From Symbiodinium natans (Eukaryota; Sar; Dinophyceae; Suessiales; Symbiodiniaceae), in the NCBI GenBank assembly GCA_905221605.1, contig CAJNDS010002459.1, positions 114,501-178,500 of the forward strand: a DNA stretch of 64,000 bases, read 5' to 3'. Shown piece after piece: positions 43,711 to 55,644 of this stretch. The translations under genes were made by a program, and so were the position numbers. The notes beneath the pieces were generated by a model that had not been told where the DNA came from, did no database searches, and saw nothing but the letters and a program-made list of their open reading frames with translations. Every line of letters begins with the position of its first letter. Within the stretch, counting starts at the first letter, position 1.

Positions 43711-44440
43711 ATTGCCTATATTACCTAACTCAGATAGGGAACCCAGAACCCCAAAAAAAACAAAAAATGTAGACTACTGAACAGCCCAGGCGCTGATGAC
43801 GGAGTAGGCTGAGGCGCCCGGCAGAGCAGAACTGCCCTGTCGCCAGTTTCTCGGGTATTGGGTTTAGGGTTTAGGCTTTAGGGTTTATGCTTTATGAGGC
43901 AGCCTCAATAACCCTTAAAGCCGGCAAACAAGGGTACTAGTTCAAAACTGCTGAGCTGGCCAAGCTTGTTTGGGGTTTAGGGCTTAGGGTTTAGGGCTTA
44001 GACTTTAGGGTTTAGGGTTTAGGGTTTAGGGGCAACTGCTAGTCGGGAAGGTCTTGACACACAGCCGCTTTTAGGGTTTGGGGTCTCAATGTTTGCAGCG
44101 AGCACCGATGTTCCACTTGGACAGCCGAACTATCAAGCGAACTACCCTTCGGCAAATTGCAGAAGACAAAAACTCTATCTAGTTAGCTCGTTAGCTCAGC
44201 TAGCTGGCAACGAGCAGCTCCATCTCGAAAATCCAGGCCCCAAAACCGAAACCCTAAAGCCTCAACACAATGAAGGCAACCTGAGACTTTGAAGAAAGAA
44301 ATGTTCCAGCGTCCGGCACTCACCACCGAATAGCTCTCATAGCCCCGCACCCCCATCGCTCGCAGCACCTCACCCGAAACGATATTCGCAGCGGCCCCCT
44401 GAAACCTAAACCCTAAACCTTAAACCTGCACGCGTGTCAC
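43711..44440. other. No supported gene; scattered TTTAGGG remnants
   Basis: Short TTTAGGG clusters lie at 43860-43890 and 43970-44030. No exon was recognised between them. Confidence 0.4.
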
Positions 44441-44463
44441 AACTGGCAACAGGCAATGATAGG

Positions 44464-44467
<4 letters not shown>

Positions 44468-44554
<87 letters not shown>

Positions 44555-44699
44555 CCACACACACACACACACACCACACACCACACACACCACACACCAC
44601 CACACACACCACACTCACCACACACACCACACACACCACACACACCACACACACCACACACACCACACACCACACACACCACACACACCACACACACCA

Positions 44700-44748
<49 letters not shown>

Positions 44749-44761
44749 ACACACACACACA

Positions 44762-44836
<75 letters not shown>

Positions 44837-44847
44837 ACACACACACA

Positions 44848-44878
<31 letters not shown>
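44468..44878. repeat. CA microsatellite, about 410 bp, with CACC interruptions
   Basis: Uninterrupted CA at both ends. The middle (44570-44710) has a regular ACCACACACACC pattern of about 10-12 bp, a secondary repeat inside the CA tract. Frames coding His-Thr or Cys-Val runs are artefacts of the repeat. Confidence 0.98.
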
Positions 44879-45119
44879 AAGCTTGCATGTCCTCTTCAAA
44901 CAGCGTGGCGTCTCGGCCAGTGCTCCTACAAGGGGTTTGGGGTTTAGGCTATAAGGGTTTTGGTTGTGCTCCTCCCTGCTTGACCTACTGAGCCCCTGAC
45001 CACAGGCGAACCAGGGAGCTGATTCTCATCTGAATGCCTGAATAGCTGCCAGAAGGGTTTAGGGTTTTTAGGGTTTTCGGTTTTGGGCGAATCACGTTCC
45101 TGAATCACGAACTTTGAAA

Positions 45120-45450
45120 CCTAAAGAATATTGAGGGGAGCCTTGAGTGTTCTGCCGATTGCAAGAGTGGGACAGATGCCGAAAAGAGCTGCGTCTCATG
45201 TAGAGAGCTGATCTTGCTGTGAATTGTAGCGCGCTCCGTCGGTCTGAAGCCTACATGATCGGCCTGTAGATGTGAGAAGTCAAGCAGCCCCAGCTTTCCC
45301 AAAATCGTCGGCTGAGCTCCAGCAGAAAAAACAAAAACAACATGCAATCAGGGCTTGCTTGGCAGAAACTTCTCAAGTCGAAACTCAAGTGCCAGCCAAT
45401 CTCCATGTTGATGCTTGGTGGATGGGAATAGAGATCCCTCGGTGAATACA
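45120..45450 (-). CDS. Probable terminal exons of unknown gene
   Basis: About 45450-45352 reads HVFTEGSLFPSTKHQHGDWL then ALEFRLEKFLPSKP. After an AG at about 45318 comes QPTILGKLGLLDFSHLQADH, VGFRPTERATIHSKISSLHE, TQLFSASVPLLQSAEHSRLP and SIFFRFQSS, then stop. Coherent and coding-like, but no domain recognised. Confidence 0.4.
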
Positions 45451-45476
45451 TGGACCTGTCCAGGGCCCAAGCTTAC

Positions 45477-45566
45477 TGCTGGTTAGTAGGGAATGAGGGA
45501 AAGAGGTACCTTATATAATCCCTCAAAGGGTAGAAATAGGGGGTTATGGGGTACCTCATTGCGTCA
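45477..45566. mobile_element. Small element with the same terminal sequence as the 33.4-kb element
   Basis: The left end CTGGTTAGTAGGGAATGAGG matches the 33386-34441 termini. The right end, read on the other strand, gives GCAATGAGGTACCCCATAAC, which is inverted relative to AATGAGGGAAAGAGGTACC on the left. About 90 bp, no coding capacity. It may be an internally deleted relative. Confidence 0.45.
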
Positions 45567-45699
45567 TCTACTGCTACCCAACGGTAAGAGGCAGCACCAA
45601 CGAGCAAGGCTCGAAGATGGCCTGATGTGCTCCTTCTTGTTGCCAAACGAAGATTTCTGCTGCGCCTCAGCCATTGCAATCGACAAGTGAAGAACTCAC

Positions 45700-46169
45700 C
45701 GATTTTGGAGGGTCCAAGCTTGCTACGCTTGGGCCCCTTTTGCCTTGATCAAAAAACGGCCATGACAGGCTAGGAGTCCATCTACAGTCTGGGCATCTTT
45801 CAGCTTTGGCAAAATCAACAAAAACAGCGGACTCAGGACGGGCAGCGGCAAGACGCACACCATTTTTGGTAGCATCTTGGCTTGCCATTGGCTTTGAGCA
45901 ACCCAACAGTTTGGCATCCATTTCGCCGGACGACTTGCTTGGGATTCTTTCCATGGCTCAGGGTTTGGCTTAGTTTGAGATCCTCTACGTCGTGGGAAGC
46001 GGAGACTCTCGTCTCCCGTAGAGTTGGTTTTCTGTTCTTTCATCTTCAGTGCTGGCAGGCAGCGAGCCATAGAATTCATCATATTCTCAAACCGTATCTC
46101 AGTCAATCCTCTCTGGAGTGTTCGTGCGCCACAGCGCAGAAGGGGCACGAGGCGTCCATCTTGGTTCAT
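45700..46169 (-). CDS. Unknown gene, two candidate exons
   Basis: An ATG at 46169 opens MNQDGRLVPLLRCGARTLQR, GLTEIRFENMMNSMARCLPA and LKMKEQKTNSTGDESLRFPR. Then, in another frame, about 45945-45800 reads PSKSSGEMDAKLLGCSKPMA, SQDATKNGVRLAAARPESAV and FVDFAKAE. Both look coding and a splice between them near 45960 is likely. No family recognised. Confidence 0.4.
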
Positions 46170-46229
46170 AGTGTGATAGCCGCAGCTAGTCGCACCCCAG
46201 CCATTTGGGTCGGGAAGTTCCCGAAACTC

Positions 46230-46830
46230 TAAACCCGAAACCTTAACCCCTAAACTCTAAACCCCAAACCCTGCTGCATGGGAGACGGGGCGTTTTCTGT
46301 GAGTGTCAAAGTTTAAGTTTTTCTCAAAGGGTCCGTGGGCCCAGGTGTCTGTAAGGGCATTGCCTGCAGAAAGGGCTTGGGGACGTTTAGGATTTACGGT
46401 TTGGGACTTAAGGTTCTGAGCAAGCAGCAGGTTGAGGGTCTAGGCCGGCTTCGGCTCAGGGGCCTTTAACCCTAAACCCTAAACCGGTCTTGGCGGTGGT
46501 AGGATTTCAAGGGATCGCGCCCCTAAACCCTAAACCTACCCAAGTGTTATGTCTGCTGGGAAGCCCTGAGCCCCTAACAGTAAACCCGTAAACCTTTAAG
46601 TTGAACCTAGCATGGCTTAGGGCTTCTAGAGATTAGGGTTTAGCCTTAACGCTAGGGTTGCGGGTTCAGCCTTTTAAGCGGTTTAAGGCTCAAGAAGGGT
46701 AGGCTTTTAGGGAGAGCGCTAGGGCTCATGGCATTTAAGGTTCACCACTGAATGGGCTTTCGGGAAGGGTGAAATATCCCGAACCCTAAACTAGCCCTAA
46801 ACCCTGAACCCTAAACCCTAAACCCGCCAA
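46230..46830. repeat. Scattered degenerate CCCTAAA and TTTAGGG words
   Basis: Short clusters of both orientations at 46225-46275, 46468-46486, 46523-46541 and 46780-46826, separated by TTAAGG- and GGGCTT-rich DNA. It reads as decayed telomere-like repeats; no gene. Confidence 0.6.
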
Positions 46831-46839
46831 AACGAAGAA

Positions 46840-47125
46840 CACATCTGCCTGCCCAGGCACGTGATCTTCGAAGCAAGGGCCAAGGCGATCTCGGAGCTGT
46901 TGAACGCCGCGACCTTTTCAAAATAGAGCGACAATACGCATAACAGTAAAGGAAAAAACGTAGTAAGACTTATTCTGACTTCATTAACTATGAACATCAT
47001 TAACCAAAATTGTAATCAGTAATACTTTCAAACAATATTGGATGTCTCCAAGTACTCTCAAGCCCAGATTTCCCAACAACCCCCCGGCCTGGAAGTAGTA
47101 GTGAAGACCTGCAAAGGCTGGTGAG
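46840..47125 (-). CDS. Weak exon candidates
   Basis: About 46925-46840 reads KVAAFNSSEIALALASKITC then LGRQMC. About 47125-47050 reads SPAFAGLHYYFQAGGLLGNL then GLRVLGD. They are similar in style to exons but have no recognised family. Confidence 0.3.
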
Positions 47126-47274
47126 CTTATTTGATGCACATGAATGCGCCCTGAGCACAAAAGCCGCACCTTAAAACCCTAAACCCCACCGGCCCAACAT
47201 GCCGAATCCCTCAGAGAGTCTCCGAGTCCACGGCTGCTCCGAAGGCTCCGTGCAAGGCCCTGAGGGGAAACCAA

Positions 47275-47645
47275 CGTGTGAAGAAGCATGTTCAACTAGC
47301 ACCTATTTATTTGGGGAAAACCAGCGTGCTCAAATAGCACCCTGCTTATGGGGAAACCCGCATGTTCAACTAGCACCCGGCCTGGAAACCAGCCTGTTCA
47401 AATAGCCCTGCTGTTGGAAAACCCGGTGTGTTTAAATAGAACCCTGCTTTTTAGGAAAGCAGCGCGTTCAAACAGCACCCTACCTGTGTGGAAACCAGCA
47501 TGTTCAAATAGCACCCTGCTTTTGGGAAAACTAGCGTGTTCACCCAGCAGTAAGTAGCACCCTTCTTTTGGGGAAATCAGCGTGTTCAAACAGCACCTTG
47601 CTGTTGGGGCGTGTTCAAACAGCACCCTGCTTTTGGTGAAAATGA
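47275..47645. repeat. Composite dispersed repeat, copy 2, block B
   Basis: About ten units of 30-40 bp (GGAAACCAGCGTGTTCAAAC then AGCACCCTGCTTTTGG). The stretch 47405-47630 aligns with 39554-39770, including the distinctive CACCCAGCAGTAAGTAGCAC. This copy has extra units on its left side. Confidence 0.85.
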
Positions 47646-47649
47646 AAAT

Positions 47650-48085
47650 GAGACGCTACTTTCCAGTCGGCTTCAAAATGAGAGTGAATGCTCGAAGGCT
47701 TGGGGTATCTGAGCTGCTCTCCTCACTGCTGCTGTCATGGACATTCTCGGTCTCCCCCTGTTTCTCATCCCTCTCTTCAGAGGCGGGCCCGTCCCCTCAT
47801 CCCCCACGGTGTCCAGACGGCTGGGCTTTGGTTTCCCCTTCGCCTGGGAGATGGTTCCCGCTATGTCCAAAAAGGTCCAGGAGCAGGAGGTGGTGGTCTC
47901 CATCCCTCCTCCCTCTCAGGGAAGAGTGATGAGGAAGAAAACCAACAGAGGACTCTCTTCTCTTCTTGGCTGTTTCTTAGAATGGCGTGGAAAGCGATGA
48001 GGAGAGGAAGTGACGACGTTTGGTAACCTCCCAACCCCCAGACCCCCAACTTTAAGACGGGAACCCTTCTGCGGAGCATTCGGGA
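47650..48085. other. Open frames on both strands, no supported gene
   Basis: Minus strand 47903-47675 reads TTTSCSWTFLDIAGTISQAK then GKPKPSRLDTVGDEGTGPPL. Plus strand 47880-48025 also stays open. Neither has a motif. The stretch lies between the two blocks of the composite repeat and may be part of a larger repeated element. Confidence 0.3.
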
Positions 48086-48087
48086 AA

Positions 48088-48320
48088 AGTCTTCCTCCTC
48101 GGCTCTTGAAGCATCCCGCCAGCGCTAACCCTCGTGGGGTTTAGAGCTGGGGACTAGGGCTTATAGTGTCCTGGCTGCTTGGAGACTCAGGATTTTTGAG
48201 GTGGTTTAAGAGTGTCTCGGGGTGAGGGTTGAGAGCTTCGTGAAAAATGGAAATGTCGGAAAATTGTCGGAATTTCTTTGAGTTATGATCCCTTAGGGCT
48301 AGAGCCGTGTTCAAATAAGA
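48088..48320. repeat. Composite dispersed repeat, copy 2, blocks C and A
   Basis: CTTCCTCCTCGGCTCTTGAA then GCATCCCGCCAGCGC at 48090-48125, followed by block A at 48170-48312 (GAGGTGGTTTAAGAGTGTCT to CTAGAGCCG). Block A differs from 39417-39553 at only a few bases. Block order is A-B-C in copy 1 but B-C-A here. Confidence 0.85.
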
Positions 48321-48639
48321 CATAAGAGTTTACGGCTTCAGGTTTAGGGTAACCCTAACCACCCCCACACCCTAAACCCCAAAGCTGAAACTGGCGCCCC
48401 GGCTTAGAATGGGACGGAGCCGGCAAAGATCGTCAAACCACTCCTGAGGTTTAGGAGGGAGGGGTGCATCCCAATTCCCGCAGCTACCCAGTACAACGAA
48501 CCAAAGTGCGAAGACTCGCCTCAAAGTCCCTCTCTCGCGCTGGGCGACATCTCGTGGAGCTAAGGAGCAAATTGACTAGCACCGACTGAAAGAAATTGAT
48601 CACTACACTGCACCAAAGACAAAATTACCTAGCAATATC

Positions 48640-49465
48640 CAGCAACGCTGGATGCCGACAGCACGCGGGCAACGGAATGTGATGGAGTCTGAGTGGCCGA
48701 GCAGGACAAAAGAAACCCACTTCTAGGGGCACGGAGTGCAGAAGTGTGATGACGGTGGTCACGCTCAACCCTTCAAACCCGAAGCTGGAAGCAGCAGCCT
48801 TGGTGTTGGCCAAAGGTTGCGAGGCTGCAAATCGCGCCTCCAGGGATTAGGGCTGAGGGAAGCTGCTTTGCGCTGTTTTGGGCGGTTCGAAAAGTCCCTG
48901 CCCCGCTGATGCCTCTTCATCGCTGTCGCTGTCCAACCCAGCTTCTTCTGCCTGGGGCAAATCAAGGCTGCGCGATCAGAAGAGCAGGGCGTCAAACCCT
49001 ACCTTCTGTCCGAGAGTTCTCCAGCGGTTGTCTGGGGGCGGGGGTGGAAGGGAGGGCGGGAAGGGGACGGGGGAAGGCAACCCCATCCCCTCTCCTTCCT
49101 TCAAGAAGGAATGCATCCACCGACTCCTTGAGCAAAGACCTATCCCTAAGCTTTGAGGCGACCCGTCCTCGGCGTGCTGGTACGAGGACTCGATGGAGAG
49201 CACGAGGGAATCGATCTGTTCAAGCTGTGCCGGGCAGCTAGAATGTCTGGCATCAACCCCTACATCCAAACAAGGACACTGACATCCCAAAGCTCGACAG
49301 TCTGCGCTACTTCGAGATCACTGCCGGCCTGGGAAAGGGGCTCTTGCATGCGCATACTGGAGCTGACGCAGAGCTGACGCAGCTTCAGCGACTCTGAAAA
49401 TGTTGTAGCAACAGCAATGGCGGCCGCAGCAGCACCATGAGGAAAAGTACCAGCCATCATCTTAG
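48640..49465 (-). CDS. Multi-exon gene of unknown function
   Basis: About 49440-49270: SESLKLRQLCVSSSMRMQEP then LSQAGSDLEVAQTVELWDVS. About 49230-49145: CPAQLEQIDSLVLSIESSYQ then HAEDGSPQSLG. About 48965-48860: DLPQAEEAGLDSDSDEEASA then GQGLFEPPKTAQSSFPQP. About 48800-48660: NTKAAASSFGFEGLSVTTVI then TLLHSVPLEVGFFC. The acidic DSDSDEE segment suggests a nuclear or nucleolar protein, but this is only a hint. No family recognised. Confidence 0.4.
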
Positions 49466-50260
49466 CTACCTAAACATGAAGGCTTTGGGGCTACGAAGGC
49501 ATTCGATGAGCCGTGGGCCCTAAGGCCCTGATGCAGTTAGGACAAGGCCGGTCCCAGGTAAAGCAACACACCAAGGCCAAGGTGAGGTGTGCGGCCTCAG
49601 CCGCAGCTGATTCTCGCTTCTCAAGAAAACAATACTTGAAAAAACGGAGACATGCTGGGAAAAGAGCAAAAACACAGGCCTGAAATCCTCAAACCCTAAA
49701 GCACTAAACCAAAGCCTGAAGCCTTGAAGCGCACCCTAAAACCACCAATATCAAATCCTTAAAACAACTCAATTCTAAGCCTCAGCCCTCAGAGCAACTC
49801 AGGGCCCCCACTGCTTCAGCATCACAGGGACCCAGCATGGCTTGACCATGCAGGGGTCTTTGCAAAAGAGAGACTATGTTGACTCTAACATCTGAACCAA
49901 ATGGGTGTCTCTATGCTCATCATAGCATAGCCCTGGTTCTTTGTTGTTGTTTTCCGTTGCTGGCTGCATGCTCCCCGCCTTCTCCCCGGTGGCATGTGCT
50001 CTTTTTTCGCTCGCGATCTCGCGGCTAGAGCTCAGAGGCGGTATGTCAAAGTGACATGGAGTGAGTTCAACTTAGACAGCTGCCGTGAGCCATGACCTAG
50101 ACAGTCTTGGAAGCGGGTTACTTTGTGACCCTGCCACCAGAAAGCGGCCACAAAAGGCTCTGGGCTCTGGCCATCATCTGCGCTAACTCCTCAATCGAAG
50201 GTGGGAGGCACGAGCCTGGAGCTGGGACTGGGATCAGACAACTCCACTATCTGCCAGCGT
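49466..50260. other. Downstream flank of the fascin-like gene, nothing recognised
   Basis: No exon or repeat of note apart from short CCCTAAA-like words near 49690-49790. Confidence 0.35.
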
Positions 50261-53200
50261 TCATAGCTCCAAGTGGGTGGGAGGTTCTGTGGTGCCGATG
50301 CGGTTGTGGGCTGAGTTGTGGAGCGCGAACTCTCCCAAGCCTGCGGGTATCACGGTGAAGCGCTCCCACGTCCAGCTTGCCGGAAGATCATCAGCAGCTC
50401 TCACAGGGCTGACTTCCATGGTTGCGCCGTTCATCTTCACGAATCTCTTGTGCCGGCTGTTGTGGAAGGCCACCTGCCCATTCCCAGCAGCCACCACTGT
50501 GAAGATGGCGTCTGCACCGGTGCGTGAGCTGCGAGAAAGCGATGTCCCTGTCATGGCCAGGTAGCTTCCGTGCCTGTCACAGCGCAGGGCGACGATGGCT
50601 CCCGGCGGTGCATAGGGCTTTACTGGCACGACCTGGAAGCGCTCCCAAAGCCAAGTTGCCGGCAAATCCTGAGGGCTCCTATGCGGGCTTGCGTCCACCT
50701 CGGAGCCCGACATGCGAATGATACGGTTGTGGGCTGAGTTGTGGAACGCAAACTGGCCACCTCCAGCAGGTACCACTGTGTAGCGCTCAGAAGCCCAGTT
50801 GCTGGGCAAGGCATCAACATTTAGGTGAGGGCTGACTTGCATCTTTCCATCGTGCGTCATCTTCAGGAACCTGTTGTACTTGCTGTTGTGAAAAGCCACC
50901 TGACCGTTGCCAGCATCCACGACAGTGAAGCGCTCCGAAACCCAGTCGTCTGGGATGCCACTGCTGCCCCGCTCTGGGCTGCGGAAGATGCGGCCGCCCG
51001 AAATCTTGGCCACCACTTGCTCTCCGGCATGTTTCATCTGTCTGCTTGCAGTTTTCAATGCGTTTCGAAATCGATTGAGCATTGGTGTAGGCCAGGTCTC
51101 ATTCCCGGTGTGGTTTTCTCTGGCCAACAGGAATGAGCTTGGGTTGCCGGAGCCCATCTTCACATAGCGGCCGTGAGCCTTGCACCAGAGGGCCACTGTG
51201 CTGCCAGGCTCCAGGTACGGCTTCACGTGCACCACCCGGAGGCGCTCTGTGTTCCAATTAGCTCGGTTGCGCAACGTGATCTCTCCGTTGCCAGCAGGGA
51301 AGACGTCGAACTGCTCGCTGTGCCAATCGCCGGGAAGTTGGTCCGGAAGCCTGTGAGGGCTGGCCTTGTTCCTTCCCACGAAGCGATTGTGTACCGCATT
51401 GTGCAGCGCGATACGTCCATGTCCTGCATCCACTACGCTAAAGCGCTCCGAGACCCAATCGCTAGGGAGGTCCACCGCATCCTTCGTGGGACTGTGAGTC
51501 AGGCGTTCCCCGTCAATCTTGAGGAAGCGGTTGTCCTTCAAGCTATGCAAGGCGATCATGGTCCCTGGCGTCAGGATCCGCTCCGCTGGCACGAGGACGA
51601 AACGGGAGGACTCTCCACAGGTGCTGGAGCTTCCCACACCGCTGGCCCACAATTTCAAGCATTTGCTGTGGTGCTTGTTGTACAGGGTGACCTCCCCGTG
51701 GCCTTCATCCCTGACAGTGAAGCGCTCGGAGGCCCAGTCACCCGGAAGGTCGTTGACATTCCGAGACGGGCTCACGGTTCCGGTGCCTACGAAGCGGTTG
51801 TGGGCACTGCTGTGCAATGCGATCTGACCTTTCTTGGCATCCACCACGGTAAATCGCTCTAACCCCCAAGAATCGGGGATCCCCCACTTCTCCATCGGAG
51901 GACTAGGTTCCAGCTTGTTTGTAGACATCTTCAGGTAACGGCCACTGTGCGGGTTGTAGAGCGCAACGACAGAGTCCGGCCTCACGGGGAGGCCGTGAGC
52001 CCTTCCCATGTCCTTCATGGAGAAGTCCTTGAGCGCCTCAATGGCCGTCAGCTTGCTGCGGGCTGACACGAAAGGCAAGCCGGCCAGGATAAGAGCAAAC
52101 TGCGCCCCGATGTCGACCAGCGGGATCATTTTCGGGGGACTCTGGTAAGGGCCAAAACCCATCTCCATGCCAAGCTGAAGCGTGTTGCCAGACATCAAGC
52201 CTTCGATCTCGAAGCTCACCATGCCGGGACTCTTGAAGCGGAAAAACTTGAAGTCATCAGACCCAGAGCTCGCACCCATGCGCCTGGCCGCCTCCTCGCC
52301 ATAGGCCTCGAAGGTCTTCTCCACGGATGTGTTCATGTGCTCACCGTAGTCGACGGACGCCAGGTAGAGGTCTTCGGTCTCCGCCTTCCACTGCAATCCC
52401 TCCTCCGCCATCTCGGCCTTAGCCTTTGCTGTCTCTGTCGCTTCGTTCTCCTGGCTCTGGTGGGTTTGGTTGCCCTGAAGGAACGACGTGCGCCTCAGAG
52501 TGTCCATGGGTGCCCGGCTCTCGCCTTTAGCGATGCCTGCCGGGCTCTTCCAGGTCTCATAGGAATCCTTGATGTTCCCAGAAGAGAAATCCGTGTTGTG
52601 GCCGAAGCGCTTGGACAGACGCAGAGTGCGGCTGAAGAGCAAGATGCCGGCAGACTTGATCTCGGAGCGGAGCACGCTCAAGTCCACACCCCCTGGCTGC
52701 TTGTTGGGCCAGCACACGGTCGTGGCCAGCTCGAAGAGGGGCTTCGGCAAGACCTCGAACTGCAAGCCGCCCACAAAGGCTACGACAGGCTGCATGCCCA
52801 TGCTGAAGGTCACCGTCACACACTTCTCAACGGCCTTCTGCCCGAAGTAGAAGGAGTAACCCTGCCATTTGTTGACGTTGTCCTTCATCCATGCATTGTC
52901 GCAGGGCACGGCCCACGGCTCCAGCTGGAGAAAGTCGTCCTTGTTGTAAACTTGCCAGTCGAATTTGCTGATGCCCTGGCCTCTGCGGTTCTTGGGAGCG
53001 AAGGCCAGGCAGGAGCTGGTGTCCGTCTCCCTGCCGTCGAACTGGGTGAACAGCTGCGTGGCATGAACGTCACCCCCACTGCCGATGTTGTAAGTGATGG
53101 CACCATCTGGGTCGTCACCTCCGGTCTGCCCATCTCGAGTCGCATGAGTCGCATTCGTCTGCACGGCGGCCAACTCTCGGTGAAGGTAGCTGCCAGGCGG

Positions 53201-55135
53201 CGCGTGCCCTGTGTGCACCTCGATAGCGAGGTTGGTGCTTTTGTGGTGCAGGATGGGAGGCTCGTTGGCACCAGGGAACTTGGCTGTAGCCGCCGTCTGC
53301 ACCAAGGACGGGCCGTGCTCCATGGCTTTCTGAACCACAGTCGAAGCCACCTTGGCAAAGAACTCGATGATTTCGGTGAGGATGTCCCCCATCTTGGTCA
53401 GGTAGTTGAGTGGGGGCACCGTCGCAATGATCTGGCTGCCGAGGCATGTTACAAGACCACCCGGGGAGTCTGAATCGACACAACCCACCAGGCCCTTTCC
53501 GAGGTTGACCATCGCTTTGAGGGGGGGCACCGTCTCGATGATCTGGTTGCCGAGGCACGGAAAGAGACCACTCGCGGAGCCCGAATTGGCACAACTCACA
53601 AGGCCTTTTCCGAGGTTTATCATCGTGTTGAGCGGGGTGCGGATCACTGTGGGCAACATGTTCATGATGTCGAGGTTTATGTTGACGCTGCCCAAATCGA
53701 TGTCAAAGAGGTCGATGTCCTTGCCCATGAGGCTCACCCTGCACCACTGCCGCCCAATGGTGAACGTGAGCTGGCTGCCAGAGCGGCTGAAGCCAGGATC
53801 AAAGGTTGAAGGGCACCACGCTCTCCAGTCGCCGAAGCCTGCAATACTCCCAGCAACGCCCCCCCCCCCCCCCCCTCCATACACACACGGATGCCTATAG
53901 GTTGGCTGTTCTCTCGATAATTAACCCTCAAGTATCCACGACAAGGCTACGCCGCACTGCTGACTTAGCTCCCGCCTGCCGCGATCCTTCCAGGCGCAAT
54001 ACACACATGCCCACGCAAGACCCAAAGCCAAGATGCCAAGATGCCAACAAGTATTGAACATCTTCCATCTGAAGCAAGAGCGAACATGCACCCTGGCCTT
54101 GTTTCAGGAACTCAATAGCCAGCTCCACAGTGTCGATGGCGTTCTCTGCCCAGTACTTCACCATGTTGCCAGCCTTCTTGGCGTGCTCATAGCCCTCCCG
54201 CAACTTGCCGGCGGTACTGGGCAGTCCACTACGGCTTTTGGGGCTGGAGACGGGATACAGTATGAAAACAGATGTTGGGGTTCGGGGGTCATCCAGACTT
54301 GAAAGCTGAGGGGCAGGCAGAGGGCCACTTGAGGTTCAGGGTTCAGGGAGGGCTTGCAGGGGGAGAACTAGTGACTCGGGGTGCAGGGTTTAGGGGTTCA
54401 GGATTCAATTCGCTCTCTTCAGCAGCCCCCCGCCTCTTCAACCCATCCACTGCTTTTCCACCAGTTTCGTCCCAAGCTTTTTTGAACACCCCCGGAAAGC
54501 CCTTTGCGCGGCTCTGGAGCATGGCCGGTCCTTCTCTTCCTGGGTCTTCCTCCAGCTCCTCGGACTCCTCCGACTCGACCTCCCCTTCAGCCTCGGGCTG
54601 CTGGCGGTGGGCAGCCGGATGGTACTGCCGTGTGTCTCGCTGGCGCGCATGCTTCTCCACCACCCGCTTCAAGGTGGCCTGGACCAGCTGCATGCTCTTC
54701 TCGGAGGTCTTCTGCGCCATGGAGGCGCCGCTGTCGGAAGGCTCCATGCCAAGGTGCTTCTCTAATTTCTCAATCTTCTCAGCCTGGATTCCAATCTCTG
54801 TCTGCTGCAACTCAGCGAGGGTCTCGAGCTGGGCGACTTTGAGCATCAGGAATTCCAAGCTCTTCCCCAGCCCACCCGGACCTTCGTCCTTGTCCTCGCC
54901 CTCACTCTTGGCTTCGTCCCCAACATTCGGCAAGTCTCCCAGGTCCTCCCAGTTTTTTGGGGCGTGCCGGTGGAACTACAGTTGCCGGGCTTACGCAGGG
55001 TTTAGGAGTTTAACGTCCTTGATGTCGTGCACGATCGTTTCGGTCAGCAGGTCGCTGATATTCTGTTCTGCCTCCGACTTGTTGGGCCCGAAGGCGTTGA
55101 GGGGCAGCTCTGCTAACTTGTAGCCCTGCGCAACC
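50261..55135 (-). CDS. Large protein with about eleven fascin-like (beta-trefoil) repeats
   Basis: The main exon, about 53870-50261, encodes some 1,200 residues. Its last 560 (from about 51960) repeat a 45-55-residue unit of the type WxSERFTVVDAGNGQIALHN then SxHNRF, with linkers SPxxxxxxLPxxW; I count about eleven. This is the actin-crosslinking/fascin-like beta-trefoil pattern, used for actin, carbohydrate or protein binding. Residues about 80-165 contain two copies of a 37-residue unit (NLGKGLVSCANSGSASGLFP; NLGKGLVGCVDSDSPGGLVT). The part at about 400-560 is charged and helical. Upstream exons: about 54200-54100 REGYEHAKKAGNMVKYWAEN; 54958-about 54410 NWEDLGDLPNVGDEAKSEGE with a coiled coil (LETLAELQQTEIGIQAEKIE) and an acidic SEESEELEEDPG tract; about 55130-55015 AQGYKLAELPLNAFGPNKSE. 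The start is not seen. A poly-G tract borders the main exon. Confidence 0.7.
53410..53635. repeat. Intragenic tandem repeat of about 111 bp
   Basis: Two copies start at about 53411 and 53522 with GGGGGCACCGTC and share GATGATCTGGTTGCCGAGGC-like sequence. Within the fascin-like gene they encode the duplicated NLGKGLV unit, with two conserved cysteines per copy. Confidence 0.7.
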
Positions 55136-55640
55136 TCAAAGCCACAGTCAATCCCTCAAGATCAGACTTTCTGCGTCAGCTTTGCTTCGCTGCTGCCAAG
55201 GCGCGCTGGCAAAGATGCCAGCCCAAGCCAAGCAGAGCATCAGGCGGGAAAGCATTGCCAACCGCGGACACTGGCTCCAAAATTGCTACGTTTGCTACAT
55301 TTAAACTTGTCCGGCTTGAGACGAATCGGCAAAGAGTGCAAAGAGTGATCAGATGGAGCTTGCCGCAACCCCATGTGCTATGCGCAGTTGGTGCAAGCCT
55401 TCGCGTCCCGCCTTCCAAGGGGATCTTTCAGCTCCAGGACTGACCAGAACCCAACAGAAGCATCACAAGCTTAAAACTTCGGCTGCGATCCAGGCCACAG
55501 CTGTGTGTGGAGGTCCTACTCGCGTCGAATAGCGCAGCTTCAGAGCTGACCAATCTTGGGCGTGAGTATTCAGCGCCGTCTCGATAATGCTGTGCCACAA
55601 AAGAACAAAGTAAATGGCGCAAAGCAGGCACTCCAAACAT
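55136..55640. other. No supported gene
   Basis: Upstream of the fascin-like gene's first visible exon. No motif seen; the first exon may lie here unrecognised. Confidence 0.3.
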
Positions 55641-55644
55641 CCGG

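Noticed and set aside
44406-44991. Long His-Thr and Cys-Val frames on both strands
   Set aside because: Direct translation of the CA microsatellite, not a gene.
52337-53473. Plus-strand frame of 378 codons
   Set aside because: Shadow of the fascin-like gene on the opposite strand; the minus-strand translation has clear repeats, this one has none.
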